The translations under genes and the position numbers were made by a program. Positions 1 through 8,285 of a DNA stretch of 64,000 nt are shown piece after piece. The stretch comes from Streptomyces sp. CB02400 (GTDB lineage: Bacteria > Actinomycetota > Actinomycetes > Streptomycetales > Streptomycetaceae). Within the stretch, counting starts at the first letter, position 1. The number at the start of each line of letters is the position of its first letter. The stretch is from assembly GCF_001905725.1 (NCBI RefSeq), contig NZ_LIWB01000001.1, forward strand, positions 496,001 to 560,000, given 5' to 3'. Below the pieces are notes generated by a model, which was given only the letters and a program-made list of their open reading frames with translations, had not been told where the DNA came from and did no database searches.

Positions 1-2
1 AC

Positions 3-1640
3 GTGCTTCGCCGACTGCACGTGTTCTCCCTGGCACCCCGGCTGTTCCGCGGCGTCCGGGCCCGCCGCCGCTGGCCGCACCTCTTCGGCGAGGGAGAGCG
101 GCTCGCCGCGCTGGCCGGACACGGAGACCGGATCGCCCTCGTCCGGCCCACCGTCTCACCGCTCGGTCTGCGGGAGGCCAACCTCGAACTGGTCGTGACC
201 GCACTGGAGGAGGCGGGCATCGACTACTTCGCGATCCGCGGGGCCTCCGACTTCCGTTCTTGCCTCGCCGTTTCCGAGGCCGACCGTGATCGGGTCGGCA
301 GGGCGCTGGAACGCTGCGCCGGGCACAGCCCCGTGTATCTGCGGGCCTGCCGTGGGGAGACGCCACAGGGCAGGGCGGCGCTGGCGGGCTCGCGCCCCGG
401 CCGGCAACTGGCCCGGCACGCGGCCGTACTGCGGGTCGGCATGGTGTGGAGTGATCCCACCGGCACGCTCGTGCTCGGCCTGGAACACAGCTGCGACATC
501 GAGTTCTGGCGACCGGAGGACGGACGCCTCGTGGCGCCGCGCCCCAACCGCGTCACGGAGGACGTGTCACCGCACGAGGCCCGCGTCACCGTGCCGGTCA
601 GCCGACTGACCGGCTTCGCCGCCCTGCACACCCGCCGCACCCGCTCGGTGCGCACCCTCCAGGCGTGCGCCGACCCCCTGCCCGAGGACGTCCGTTTCCC
701 CGTCGATGTCGTCTACACCTGGGTCGACGGCAACGACCCCGCCTGGCAGCAGCGACGCAGCGTCTACGGGGGCGGCTACCACACCGAGTCGGCGAACGCG
801 GCCCGGTACATCAGCCGCGACGAACTGCGCTACTCCCTACGGGCCCTGGAACAGAACGCCCCCTGGGTGCGCCACGTCTACGTGGTGACGGACCGGCAGC
901 GTCCGGCCTGGCTCAACGACAGCCATCCGCGCCTGACCGTCGTCGACCACTCCGAGATCTTCGCCGACCCGGCCGCGCTGCCCACCTTCAACTCGCACGC
1001 CATCGAGAGCCGCCTGCACCACATCAAGGGCCTCGCGGAGCACTTCCTCTACCTCAACGACGACATGTTCCTCGGCCGCCCCGTCACGCCCCAGGATTTC
1101 TTCCTGTCCAACGGCATGACCCGGACCTTCTTCTCGCCGTCCCAGGTGCCCCGCTGGGACTCCAGCCCCGTGGACCGGCCGGTCGACGCCGCAGGGAAGA
1201 ACAACCGGCGGCTGCTCCTGGAGAACTTCGGCACGGTCATCGTCCAGAAGCTCCGGCACGCGCCCTACGCCCTGCGCCGCAGCGTGCTGCAGGAGATCGA
1301 GCACGAGTACCGGGAAGCGCACTGGCAGACCTCGCACAGCCGGTTCCGCAGCCCCACCGACATCTCCATCCCCTCCTCGCTGTACCACTACTACGCCTAC
1401 TTCACCGGCCGGGCCGTGCCGGCCGACATCAAGTTCGCCTACCTCGACCTCGCCAAGCCCGAGATCCAGCGCCGGCTGGGCATCCTGCTGGCCCGTCGCG
1501 ACCGGCAGGCGTTCTGCATCAACGACACCCTCTCCGACGGCAACGACACCGACCGCCAGACGGCGATGCTCGGCGCGTTCCTCGAGTCCTACTACCCGGT
1601 ACCCAGTCCCTTCGAGCGGAAGGAGCGCGAGGTCAGGTGA
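3..1640 (+). CDS. Stealth family sugar-phosphate transferase (5' end may lie outside window)
   Basis: Stealth proteins transfer hexose-1-phosphate units to build phosphodiester-linked surface polysaccharides, acting at the cytoplasmic face of the membrane. The conserved regions appear in family order: CR1 (VDVVYTWVDGNDP, about residue 233), CR2 (RDELRYSLRALEQNAPWV, about 271), CR3 (FLYLNDDMFLG, about 348) and CR4 (SIPSSLYHYYAYF, about 455). About 230 residues precede CR1, which is long for the family's minimal form. The first in-frame start, GTG at position 3, sits at the window edge, so the true start may be upstream. The stop overlaps the GTG of the next gene (GTGA), which indicates translational coupling with the glycosyltransferase. 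No membrane segment is seen. The family call is firm; the substrate is unknown. Confidence 0.88.
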   Translation: MLRRLHVFSLAPRLFRGVRARRRWPHLFGEGERLAALAGHGDRIALVRPTVSPLGLREANLELVVTALEEAGIDYFAIRGASDFRSCLAVSEADRDRVGRALERCAGHSPVYLRACRGETPQGRAALAGSRPGRQLARHAAVLRVGMVWSDPTGTLVLGLEHSCDIEFWRPEDGRLVAPRPNRVTEDVSPHEARVTVPVSRLTGFAALHTRRTRSVRTLQACADPLPEDVRFPVDVVYTWVDGNDPAWQQRRSVYGGGYHTESANAARYISRDELRYSLRALEQNAPWVRHVYVVTDRQRPAWLNDSHPRLTVVDHSEIFADPAALPTFNSHAIESRLHHIKGLAEHFLYLNDDMFLGRPVTPQDFFLSNGMTRTFFSPSQVPRWDSSPVDRPVDAAGKNNRRLLLENFGTVIVQKLRHAPYALRRSVLQEIEHEYREAHWQTSHSRFRSPTDISIPSSLYHYYAYFTGRAVPADIKFAYLDLAKPEIQRRLGILLARRDRQAFCINDTLSDGNDTDRQTAMLGAFLESYYPVPSPFERKEREVR

Positions 1641-3733
1641 AGATCTCCTTCCTCATCAACAACATCTACGGCATCGGCGGCACCAACAGAACCGTCATCA
1701 ACCTCGCCGAGGCCCTCTCCGTCCACCACGACGTGGAGATCGTCTCCGTCTTCCGGCGTGCGAACACCACCAAGTTCGAGATATCCCCGCGCATCACGGT
1801 CCGGGCCCTCGTCGACCTGCGTCCCGGGTCGGCCGACCGCAGTGCCGCGGGCAGCAAGGAACCGAGCGAGGTGGTCCCCCGCCAGGAGGAGTTCTACGCC
1901 CAGTACAGCCGGTTCACCGACGAGCGCATCATCCGGGAGCTGAGGAAGACCGACGCCGACGTGGTCGTCGGCACCCGGCCCAGCCTCAACCTCTTCGTCG
2001 CCGCCCACACCAGGGACGGCGCCCTGCGCGTCGCACAGGAGCACATGACCCACCTGGCCATCCCGCCAGCCGTGCGTGCCGAGATGGCACGGGTCTACCC
2101 GCGGCTGGACGCGATCACGACGGTCACCGAGGCCGACGCACGCTCCTTCATGGAGAACACCCCGATCCCCGGTATCTCCGTGGTCGGCATCCCGAACAGC
2201 GTGCCACAGCCGACCGTGGAGCCCTCCGACTGCACCCGCAAGATCGTGGTCAGCGCCGGCCGCATGCACCGCATCAAGCGGTACGACCTGCTGATCCGCG
2301 CCTTCGCCGGTCTGGCCGAGGAGTTCCCCGACTGGCAGTTGCGCATCTACGGCGACGGCGGCGAGGCCGGCAAGCTGCGGGCGCTGGTCACCGAACTCGG
2401 GCTGAACGGCCGTGCGCTGCTCATGGGCGGTTTCTCGCCGATCGAGTCCGAGTGGGCCAAGGGATCCATCGCGGCCGTCACCTCCAGCGCCGAGTCCTTC
2501 GGCATGACCCTGGTCGAGGCGATGCGCTGCGGACTGCCCGTGGTCTCCACCGACTGTCCCGTGGGCCCCCGGGAAATCCTCCGCGACGGCGAGGACGGCT
2601 TCCTGGTGCCCAACGGCGAGGTCGAGGGGATCACCTGGGGGCTGCGCCGCCTCATGGCCGACGAGCCGCTGCGCCGCGCCATGGGTGAGGCCGCGCTGCG
2701 CAACGCGGCCCGCTACGACCCGGCCGCCGTGGCGGACCGCTACGTGAAGCTGTTCGAGGACGCCGCCCGCCGCCGGGCCGCCGCCGCCCGCGGTTACCGC
2801 GCACCGGCCGGTCCGCGCAAGGCCGCGGCCGTCCAGGCCACCGTGCCGCCGACCGCCCTCGGCGCGGCGACGGTGGACGTCACCGCCGACGGCGCGGGCT
2901 GGCTGCACTTCAGCGCCGACGGCCCGGGGGAGGGCCGCCACCGCTGGCAGTACGTGCTGCGCCACAAGCCCTCGGGCGGCAACCGGAGCCCCGACCTTCC
3001 GCTGCGCACGTCCCGCACACACCTGGACAACGGCGGGACCCGCTACACCGCCGCGCTCAGCCCCGCGTCACTGGAGGAACTCGGCGACGGACGCTGGCAG
3101 GTGACGATGCGATCGGCCAAATCGGCACACGTGCACATGAAGGCCGGCCTCCGTGACACCCGGGCGCTCATCGACGCGCGCGCACGCCTCGTCGGCCGCC
3201 CGCCGACCGGACCGACCACCTGGAACCTGCCCTACGCCCAGCCCAACGGCCGGCTGATGTTGCGCACGGTGCTGCGCGAGGAGCACGCCGAGTGCACCGG
3301 AGTCGAGATCGGCGACGGGGCCATCACCCTGCGGGGCGTGCTGTGCGGGGGCCGACGGATCGAGCCGGGAGCACTGTTCGTCGTCAGCCGCCGAGGCCGG
3401 TACGGCAAGAACTTCACCGTGCCCGTGCAGGTGCTAGGCCGGCAGGCGTTCCGCGCCGAGGTGCCGGTGCGCCGGGTCGTCGACCACCGGCTGGAGCGCT
3501 GGGAGGACTGGGACTGGTGGTTGCAGCCGGACCCGCTGGACCGGCGCAAGGTGCGCGTGTGCCACTTGCTGGAGGACTTCCCCGACGTCAAGGGCGCCTA
3601 CGCCTACCCGTCTCTGCCGCTCGTCGGGGACGAGACGTCGGAGTACGCCGTCGTCCACCCGGTCCGCCCTGTGTGGGTGCGGCCCTACTGCTCGGCTTCG
3701 GGAGCCATGGCCATGAACGTGGTCGACCGCTAG
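1637..3733 (+). CDS. GT4 glycosyltransferase with C-terminal extension
   Basis: 698 aa. The N-terminal half (about residues 1-385) is a GT-B fold retaining glycosyltransferase. It has the donor-binding helix GRMHRIKRYDLLIRAF, the EX7E signature within ESFGMTLVEAM, and the following GLPVVSTDCPVGPREIL loop. The last 310 or so residues are a separate, probably beta-rich region that I do not recognise. It resembles the accessory domains of wall-polymer transferases only in general character. The GTG start overlaps the Stealth stop by 4 bp; longer in-frame extension would only run back through the Stealth gene. It likely acts with the Stealth enzyme and the hydrolase downstream in assembling a phosphoglycan. 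No transmembrane segment is seen. Confidence 0.85.
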   Translation: MKISFLINNIYGIGGTNRTVINLAEALSVHHDVEIVSVFRRANTTKFEISPRITVRALVDLRPGSADRSAAGSKEPSEVVPRQEEFYAQYSRFTDERIIRELRKTDADVVVGTRPSLNLFVAAHTRDGALRVAQEHMTHLAIPPAVRAEMARVYPRLDAITTVTEADARSFMENTPIPGISVVGIPNSVPQPTVEPSDCTRKIVVSAGRMHRIKRYDLLIRAFAGLAEEFPDWQLRIYGDGGEAGKLRALVTELGLNGRALLMGGFSPIESEWAKGSIAAVTSSAESFGMTLVEAMRCGLPVVSTDCPVGPREILRDGEDGFLVPNGEVEGITWGLRRLMADEPLRRAMGEAALRNAARYDPAAVADRYVKLFEDAARRRAAAARGYRAPAGPRKAAAVQATVPPTALGAATVDVTADGAGWLHFSADGPGEGRHRWQYVLRHKPSGGNRSPDLPLRTSRTHLDNGGTRYTAALSPASLEELGDGRWQVTMRSAKSAHVHMKAGLRDTRALIDARARLVGRPPTGPTTWNLPYAQPNGRLMLRTVLREEHAECTGVEIGDGAITLRGVLCGGRRIEPGALFVVSRRGRYGKNFTVPVQVLGRQAFRAEVPVRRVVDHRLERWEDWDWWLQPDPLDRRKVRVCHLLEDFPDVKGAYAYPSLPLVGDETSEYAVVHPVRPVWVRPYCSASGAMAMNVVDR

Positions 3734-3746
3734 GAATGAGAAATCA

Positions 3747-5141
3747 GTGAACCGAACCATCTTCGTCCTCGGGGACTCCGTACCCGCCCCGCGGACGGAC
3801 GAAGAAGCCCCGATGGCGGGCTGGGGACAGAAGATCGAGGACCTTCTGGTGGGGACGGTCGCCGTGGCCAACTACGCCCGGAGCGCCATGACCACACGGA
3901 AGTACTTCACCGAACGCTTCCCTGCGATGCTCAACCGCATGAAGCGCGGCGACATCGTGCTCATCGGCTTCGGCGGCGTCGACCACATGATCCACAACGG
4001 TATGCGCTACGTGCCCGTGCCCGAGTACCAGGAACTGCTCCGGCTCTTCGTGCAGTACATCCACGCGGAGGGAGGCGTGCCGGTCCTGGTGACCCCCTGC
4101 GCGCGCTACGCCTTCTCGGCCACCGGCGAGGTGCTGAACACGCGGGGGGAGTACCCGCGGGCCATGCTGGAGGTCGCCGCCGAACTGGGCGCCCCGGTGA
4201 TTGACCTGACCGGCCGCACCATGGAACTGTGGGCCCAGATCGGCCCGACCCGCCTGCGGCAGTACTTCTCCTGGGTCGACGCGGGGGAGCACCCCCTCCA
4301 CCCGGACGGACAGATCGACTCCTCCCACCTGAACCACGCCGGTGCCTTCCAGGTGGCCCGCGTCGTCGTGTCCGAGCTGTGCAACCTCGGCGTCCTCGAC
4401 AAGGCGGACGTGGACGTCACCACGCTCATGACGCCGCCGACCCTGCCGCCCGTCTCCACCGAGTTCACCATCCAGTCACCCGAGTCGGCGCTGCACTACG
4501 CGCAGCCGGTCGGTGAGCCTCCCGCCGTGTCCAAGCCGGCGACGGGCGCGCTGGCCGGTCCCATGGTGAAGTTCTCCGGTAGCGCGGCGCCCGGCACCGA
4601 CTACATTCTCTTCTTCGAGCAGGGCCAGTACATCGGTGGCACCCAGGTCGGCGGCGCCGGCCAGTGGATCTGGCGCCGCTCCGTCAACTGGACGGCGGGG
4701 GAGCACGTCGTCCAGTGCGTCGGACTGCGTGGCGACGGCTGCTCACCGGTGCTGGAGCGCCGGTTCACCGTGCGGACGGAGGTGCTGCCGCCCGTGATCT
4801 CGGTGCCCTCGGAGGGAGCGTTCTGCGGGCCACGGCCCCGTTTCTCCGGAAAGGTCCAGCCCGGCGCCACGAAGGTCGTGCTGATGGAACGCGGCCTGCT
4901 CATCGGGGCGACCGGTGTCGACGAGAAGGGCGAATGGGGGTTCAGGCACGGTCATCCCTGGCGTCCCGGCACCCATACGGTGGAGGCGATCGCTCTCTTC
5001 GGGGCGACGGAGTCGGCGCCGGCCAGCACGACGTTCAAGGTCGTCGGTGTTCCGGAGAACAGCCCCATCCGCTCCTTCGGCGCCTCGCGCCACGTGTGCG
5101 GTGACGTGTGTGAGCACCGTCCCTTCACCGGCGACTGGTAG
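3747..5141 (+). CDS. SGNH-type esterase with two C-terminal beta repeats
   Basis: 464 aa. The N-terminal 220 residues carry SGNH/GDSL blocks: FVLGDSV at residues 6-12 (Ser nucleophile), ANYARSAMT (block II), and DSSHLNHAG near residue 193 (Asp/His block V). This resembles rhamnogalacturonan acetylesterases, which remove O-acetyl groups from glycans. Residues about 265-345 and 350-435 are two related repeats of the pattern GP..(K/R)FSG...PG......E.G..IG, probably Ig-like. The GTG start follows GGAATGAG at a fitting distance. There is no N-terminal signal peptide, since the GDS motif begins at residue 9, so export by the usual routes is not predicted despite the glycan context. Being third in the cluster suggests acyl editing of the polymer. 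A transferase role is also possible. Confidence 0.75.
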   Translation: MNRTIFVLGDSVPAPRTDEEAPMAGWGQKIEDLLVGTVAVANYARSAMTTRKYFTERFPAMLNRMKRGDIVLIGFGGVDHMIHNGMRYVPVPEYQELLRLFVQYIHAEGGVPVLVTPCARYAFSATGEVLNTRGEYPRAMLEVAAELGAPVIDLTGRTMELWAQIGPTRLRQYFSWVDAGEHPLHPDGQIDSSHLNHAGAFQVARVVVSELCNLGVLDKADVDVTTLMTPPTLPPVSTEFTIQSPESALHYAQPVGEPPAVSKPATGALAGPMVKFSGSAAPGTDYILFFEQGQYIGGTQVGGAGQWIWRRSVNWTAGEHVVQCVGLRGDGCSPVLERRFTVRTEVLPPVISVPSEGAFCGPRPRFSGKVQPGATKVVLMERGLLIGATGVDEKGEWGFRHGHPWRPGTHTVEAIALFGATESAPASTTFKVVGVPENSPIRSFGASRHVCGDVCEHRPFTGDW

Positions 5142-5198
5142 AGCCGGGCACCGCCCCGAACGCTCGTTGTGATCGGCGCGGGGATGACTCGCCGCCGA

Positions 5199-5233
5199 AG
5201 GTGAGGGAACATCACCTGGGAAGATCTTCACCT
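5199..5233 (+). promoter_or_regulatory. AGGTGA/TCACCT dyad cluster before the Tat protein gene
   Basis: AGGTGA (5199-5204) and TCACCT (5212-5217) form an inverted repeat with a 7-nt spacer. The perfect palindrome GAAGATCTTC (5220-5229) and a second TCACCT (5228-5233) follow. The cluster ends 24 bp before the ATG at 5258. It could be an operator or a stem in the leader; no regulator is identified. Confidence 0.35.
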
Positions 5234-5257
5234 GACAACCTCGATCGGGGAGAACGC

Positions 5258-5947
5258 ATGACAGTGGGACGAAGAGTGTTCCTCGGTGCCTTCACCGCGG
5301 GCGCCGTCACCGTCGCCACCGGATCGGAGGCGGCGGCCGCCGCCGAGGACGCGTACACGCCGTACACCTCGCCGGCCTCGTTCTGGGGCGACTCGCCGAC
5401 CGAGCACGTGGTCACCATCAACTACAAGGCCACGACCGGCGACCGTGCGGCGCTGAACGTGACATCGGTCAACCCGGTGTCGTCCGCGATGTACATCACC
5501 GGCCATGAGCAGGGCCAGCGCGGCACCCTGAAGATCGCGCACGTCGGTTACGCCGACGGGTCGGACCCCGGGGCCTCCGGCCTCTCGATCGACCTCAAGA
5601 CCCAGGGCACCGCCGCCCAGGGCATCTTCGTCACCGCGACCGACGGGCCGACCAAGGGCGCCCTGATCATCCTGCGGAACAACCCGGACGTGGACGACTT
5701 CGTCGTCAAGGGCAACGGTCTGACGGGTATCAACGTCAGTCGCGGAGACGCCCCCCAGTCCCAGCTCCACGTGGTCCAGGGGGCCGACGCCGAGTCGGCC
5801 ATCCTCGCCGAGGGCGCGCTGCGGCTCGCGGACGTCGACTCGGTCCCCACCAACGCGCCCGCCGCCGCCGGCGGCGGTTCGCTCTACGCCCAGGGCGGCA
5901 AGCTGTTCTGGAAGGGCGGCGACGGCAAGCCGGTCCCGCTGGCGTGA
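5258..5947 (+). CDS. Tat-exported tail-fibre-like protein
   Basis: 229 aa. The N-terminus MTVGRRVFLGAFTAG has a twin-arginine followed by a hydrophobic stretch ending in an Ala-rich cleavage region, so Tat export is expected. The mature part is Gly/Ala/Thr-rich and resembles the beta-helical stalk and C-terminal segments of phage tail-fibre or hyaluronidase-like proteins (GGSLYAQGGKLFWKGGDGK near the end). ATG at 5258 is preferred over the upstream in-frame GTG at 5201 because CGGGGAG lies 5-10 bp before it and the Tat motif begins directly after it. It sits in the glycan cluster, so a surface structural or glycan-binding role is plausible. No enzymatic motif is visible. Confidence 0.7.
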   Translation: MTVGRRVFLGAFTAGAVTVATGSEAAAAAEDAYTPYTSPASFWGDSPTEHVVTINYKATTGDRAALNVTSVNPVSSAMYITGHEQGQRGTLKIAHVGYADGSDPGASGLSIDLKTQGTAAQGIFVTATDGPTKGALIILRNNPDVDDFVVKGNGLTGINVSRGDAPQSQLHVVQGADAESAILAEGALRLADVDSVPTNAPAAAGGGSLYAQGGKLFWKGGDGKPVPLA

Positions 5948-5957
5948 GGACGAGAAC

Positions 5958-6104
5958 ATGCAACTGACTCCTGAGCAACTCGTCTCCGAGTTCCACGACG
6001 CCGTCATGGAGCTGTACTTCGCCCGCAAGCGCATAGCCGCCCTGGAGGCGGAGAACGCCGAGCTGAGGGCGCGGCTCGAAGCGGCCGAGAAGGCCGGCGC
6101 ATGA
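5958..6104 (+). CDS. 48-aa coiled-coil microprotein
   Basis: A short ORF starting ATG at 5958, 10 bp after the stop of the Tat protein gene, preceded by GAGGACGAGAAC. It encodes 48 residues. Residues 20-45 form an uninterrupted charged amphipathic helix (RKRIAALEAENAELRARLEA) with leucine/isoleucine heptad spacing, typical of a parallel coiled coil. Third-position GC is high, and a perfect terminator hairpin begins 2 bp after its stop, so it is the last gene of the unit. Function is unknown. It may oligomerise with the upstream tail-fibre-like protein. Short length is the main reason for caution. Confidence 0.6.
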   Translation: MQLTPEQLVSEFHDAVMELYFARKRIAALEAENAELRARLEAAEKAGA

Positions 6105-6105
6105 C

Positions 6106-6140
6106 GAAGGGGGCCTCCGCGCACCGCGGAGGCCCCCTTC
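6106..6140. terminator. Bidirectional terminator hairpin
   Basis: Perfect 16-bp stem (6106-6121 with 6125-6140) and a CAC loop. It sits between the convergent glycan cluster and fadB. There is no long U tract, as is usual in Streptomyces. Confidence 0.85.
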
Positions 6141-6155
6141 AGTCGCGTACGACCG

Positions 6156-8285
6156 TCACGCCGGGACCGAGGCCACGCCCGCCTCCAGGAACCGCTTCCC
6201 GTTCACCCGTTCCGACACGCCCTCGCGGTCCAGGTACGGTGTGATGCCGCCCAGGTGGAAGGGCCAGCCGGCGCCGGTGATCAGGCAGAGGTCGATGTCC
6301 TGGGCCTCGGCGACGACGCCCTCGGCGAGCATCAGGCCGATCTCCTGGGCCACCGCGTCCAGGACGCGGGCGCGGACCTGTTCCTCGGTGAGGACGGTGT
6401 CGCCCTGCTTCAGCAGTGCCGCGACCTCCGGGTCCAGCTCGGGCTTGCCGCTGTCGTAGACGTAGAAGCCGCGCTTGCCGGCCTCGACGACCGCCTTGAG
6501 GTTCGGGGAGACGGTGAAGCGCTCGGGGAAGGCCCGGTTGAGGGTCTCCGAGACGTGCAGGCCGATCGCGGGGCCGACCAGCTCCAGCAGGACCAGCGGG
6601 GACATCGGCAGGCCGAGCGGTTCCACCGCCTTCTCCGCGACCTCGACCGGCGTGCCCTCGTCGATGACGTTCTGGATCTCGCCCATGAAGCGGGTCAGGA
6701 TGCGGTTGACGACGAACGCCGGGGCGTCCTTGACCAGTACTGCGGTCTTCTTCAGCTTCTTGGCGACGCCGAACGCCGTGGCCAGCGCCGCGTCGTCGGT
6801 CCGCTCGCCGCGGACGATCTCCAGCAGCGGCAGGATCGCGACCGGGTTGAAGAAGTGGAAGCCGACGACCCGCTCGGGGTGCTTCAGCTTCGACGCCATC
6901 TCCGTCACGGAGAGGGACGAGGTGTTGGTGGCGAGGATCGCGTGCGCCGGGGCGACCGCCTCGACCTCCGCGAACACCTTCTGCTTGACGCTCATCTCCT
7001 CGAAGACCGCTTCGATGACGAAGTCGGCGTCCGCGAAGCCCTCGGCCTTGTCCAGGACGCCGGAGACCAGGGCCTTCAGCCTGTTCGCCTTGTCCTGGTT
7101 GATACGGCCCTTGCCGAGCAGCTTGTCGATCTCCGCGTGGACGTAGCCCACGCCCTTGTCGACGCGCTCCTGGTCGATGTCGGTCAGGACGACCGGGACC
7201 TCCAGACGGCGCAGGAAGAGCAGCGCGAGCTGGGAGGCCATCAGGCCGGCGCCGACGACGCCCACCTTGGTGACCGGGCGGGCCAGCGACTTGTCCGGGG
7301 CGCCCGCCGGGCGCTTGCCGCGCTTCTGCACCAGGTTGAAGGCGTAGATGCCGGAGCGCAGTTCGCCGCCCATGATGAGGTCGGCGAGGGCCTGGTCCTC
7401 GGCGTCGTAGCCCCGCTGGAGGTCGCCGTCCTTGGCGGCGGCGATGATGTCCAGGGCGCGGTAGGCGGCCGGGGCGGCGCCGTGCACCTTGGAGTCGGCG
7501 ATGAACCGGCCGCGCGCGACGGCCTGGTCCCAGGCCTCACCGCGGTCGATCACCGGACGCTCGACGACGATCTCGCCCTTGAGGACGGCCGCCGTCCAGA
7601 TCAGCGACTGCTCCAGGAAGTCCGCGCCCTCGAAGATCGCGTCCGCGATGCCGAGCTCGTGGACCTGCGCGCCCTTGAGCTGCTTGTTCTGGTTGAGGCT
7701 GTTCTCGATGATGACCGAGACGGCCTTGTCGGCGCCGATCAGGTTCGGCAGCAGGGCGCAGCCGCCCCAGCCGGGGACCAGGCCGAGGAAGACCTCGGGG
7801 AGCGAGAACGCCGGGATGGCCGCCGACACCGTGCGGTAGGTGCAGTGCAGGCCGACCTCGACGCCGCCGCCCATCGCCGCGCCGTTGTAGTACGCGAACG
7901 TCGGCACGGCCAGCTTCGACAGCCGCTTGAAGACGTCGTGGCCGCCCTTGCCGATGGCGAGCGCGTCCTCGTGCCGCTTCAGCAGCTCGACGCCCTTGAG
8001 GTCGGCGCCGACCGCGAAGATGAACGGCTTGCCGGTGATACCGACGCCGACGATCTCGCCGTCCGCGGCCTCCTTCTCGACCTGGTCGACGGCGGTGTCG
8101 AGGTTCGCCAGCGACTGGGGGCCGAAGGTGGTCGGCTTGGTGTGGTCGAGCCCGTTGTCCAGGGTGATGAGCGCGAAGCGCCCGACGCCCAGGGGGAGTT
8201 CGAAGTGGCGTACGTGGGCCGTGGTGACGACCTCGCCGGGGAACAGCTCGGCTGCGCCCTTCAACAGCTCTGCGGTGGTGCTCAC
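6156..8285 (-). CDS. fadB: Fatty-acid oxidation complex alpha subunit (enoyl-CoA hydratase/3-hydroxyacyl-CoA dehydrogenase)
   Basis: 709 aa multifunctional beta-oxidation enzyme. The N-terminal crotonase domain (about residues 20-300) shows IFAVGADLKGV and GGGVEVGLHC. The NAD-binding 3-hydroxyacyl-CoA dehydrogenase domain begins near residue 340 with VGVVGAGLMASQLA and contains GFHFFNPV. A C-terminal dimerisation domain follows. It hydrates trans-2-enoyl-CoA and oxidises the L-3-hydroxyacyl product in the cytoplasm. The GTG start overlaps the fadA stop (GTGA, 8282-8285), so the two are translated together in the order thiolase then alpha subunit. Length is normal for the family. An open frame continues far upstream of this start, but that part is a shadow of fadA. 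Confidence 0.95.
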   Translation of the reverse strand: MSTTAELLKGAAELFPGEVVTTAHVRHFELPLGVGRFALITLDNGLDHTKPTTFGPQSLANLDTAVDQVEKEAADGEIVGVGITGKPFIFAVGADLKGVELLKRHEDALAIGKGGHDVFKRLSKLAVPTFAYYNGAAMGGGVEVGLHCTYRTVSAAIPAFSLPEVFLGLVPGWGGCALLPNLIGADKAVSVIIENSLNQNKQLKGAQVHELGIADAIFEGADFLEQSLIWTAAVLKGEIVVERPVIDRGEAWDQAVARGRFIADSKVHGAAPAAYRALDIIAAAKDGDLQRGYDAEDQALADLIMGGELRSGIYAFNLVQKRGKRPAGAPDKSLARPVTKVGVVGAGLMASQLALLFLRRLEVPVVLTDIDQERVDKGVGYVHAEIDKLLGKGRINQDKANRLKALVSGVLDKAEGFADADFVIEAVFEEMSVKQKVFAEVEAVAPAHAILATNTSSLSVTEMASKLKHPERVVGFHFFNPVAILPLLEIVRGERTDDAALATAFGVAKKLKKTAVLVKDAPAFVVNRILTRFMGEIQNVIDEGTPVEVAEKAVEPLGLPMSPLVLLELVGPAIGLHVSETLNRAFPERFTVSPNLKAVVEAGKRGFYVYDSGKPELDPEVAALLKQGDTVLTEEQVRARVLDAVAQEIGLMLAEGVVAEAQDIDLCLITGAGWPFHLGGITPYLDREGVSERVNGKRFLEAGVASVPA

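Noticed and set aside
665..1636. Very long open frame running into the GT4 gene from inside the Stealth gene
   Set aside because: The upstream part is Arg/Pro-rich shadow of the Stealth gene; homology begins exactly at GTG 1637 and the 4-bp overlap is typical.
5228..6124. Open frame opposite the Tat protein gene
   Set aside because: Shadow frame; it would run through the terminator and lacks domain content.
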